NCBI GenBank assembly: GCA_020696885.1
Contig: JAJFMS010000273.1
Coordinates: 1 to 5,766, forward strand
DNA from: Armatimonadota bacterium
Lineage (GTDB): Bacteria > Armatimonadota > SYMT01
Direction of reading: 5' to 3'
Length of the DNA: 5,766 bases
Shown: positions 5,432-5,766 of the stretch, piece by piece
Layout of the letters: each line of letters opens with the position of its first letter
Numbering within the stretch: the stretch's first letter is position 1
Program-made: the position numbers and the translations under genes
The notes under the pieces: model-generated
What the model saw: the letters and a program-made list of their open reading frames with translations, nothing else
What the model was told of the DNA's origin: nothing
Databases searched by the model: none

Positions 5432-5766
5432 GGAGTCTCCTCCGGGGGCATTGCTTTCCGGGCCAGCACCCGGCATTCGGCTAGCGAACTGGTGAGCTCG
5501 AAGCCCCGGCTTTGCAGAATGGCGAGCATCCGGGCGTTAGCCGGCGTGGTCTCCGCGGTGATGGAGTCGACTCCCCAGTCGGTGGCGATTTCCAGACACG
5601 CATCCGTAAGTCGCTCCCCGAGCCCCTGGCCCTGCCACTCGTCAACCACCAGCAGCGCCAGTTCTGCGGTGCGGCGGTCGGCTGCGGCCACCAGCCGGCC
5701 TACTCCGATGAGTTGCCGGCCGCTGGAGGCCTCCAACTCCGCCACGAGCGCCATCTCTCGATCGTA
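5428..5766 (-). CDS. GNAT-family N-acetyltransferase, N terminus outside window
   Basis: This cytoplasmic enzyme transfers an acetyl group from acetyl-CoA to an amine; the substrate cannot be read from the sequence. The frame runs off the right edge. Its first visible residues, YDREMALVAE, match the DYDREMALVA segment common in GNAT domains, so the internal ATG at 5752-5754 is probably not the start. Then come IGVGRLV, the acetyl-CoA motif A LLVVDEWQGQGLGERLTDA (the Q-x-x-G-x-G loop QGQGLG), and the motif-B region ITAETTPANARMLAILQSRGFEL. About 113 residues are visible, ending at TAA (5428-5430). The full protein may be a single GNAT domain or the C-terminal domain of a larger protein. It converges on the sigma factor gene with a four-base overlap and no visible terminator between them. 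Confidence 0.88.
   Translation of the reverse strand, partial: YDREMALVAELEASSGRQLIGVGRLVAAADRRTAELALLVVDEWQGQGLGERLTDACLEIATDWGVDSITAETTPANARMLAILQSRGFELTSSLAECRVLARKAMPPEETP

Overview
The window is GC-rich bacterial DNA, densely packed with genes that are mostly co-oriented or overlapping. Nothing in it fixes the taxon. The gene families (DUF6544-type protein, VIT/CCC1 transporter, P2A cation ATPase, LdhA-type dehydrogenase, sigma-70-family factor, GNAT acetyltransferase) are widespread in high-GC bacteria, so any phylum assignment would be a guess. I see no tRNA, rRNA, CRISPR array, insertion sequence or integrase.

Left end (1-555): two damaged genes meet tail to tail. On the + strand is the C-terminal end of a DUF6544/DUF6920-like protein, whose frame breaks at a run of seven G. 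On the - strand is the N-terminal part of a VIT1/CCC1-family iron/manganese transporter. It has no usual start codon and stops before its last membrane helices, so the junction near 220-265 looks like an old deletion or recombination scar.

Middle (552-4303, - strand): a two-gene operon, read right to left. A 330-residue protein of the D-lactate dehydrogenase (LdhA) type comes first, then a 920-residue SERCA/PacL-like P2A cation ATPase. They share an ATGA stop/start overlap, and the VIT remnant follows the ATPase directly. The ATPase looks fully functional. The dehydrogenase keeps its NAD fold, the active-site Glu and the active-site His, but has lost both substrate-carboxylate-binding elements: the Arg of the NTSRG motif is Ala, and the AGFNN loop reads VDSQD. 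This is the most interesting protein-level observation.

Divergent intergenic region (4304-4846): this holds the most regulatory structure. Facing left, a strong intrinsic terminator sits between the upstream DNA and the dehydrogenase ribosome-binding site, with a possible 28-codon leader ORF whose stop lies in the terminator loop. Facing right, a good sigma-70-type promoter (4517-4545) is followed by two successive terminator-like hairpins before the sigma gene. This could be a short RNA of about 110 nt followed by an attenuator. Both divergent genes therefore carry a terminator just upstream of their ribosome-binding site.

Right end (4847-5766): a 194-residue sigma-70-family (ECF-like) factor on the + strand overlaps by 4 bases, tail to tail, a GNAT acetyltransferase on the - strand that runs off the window.
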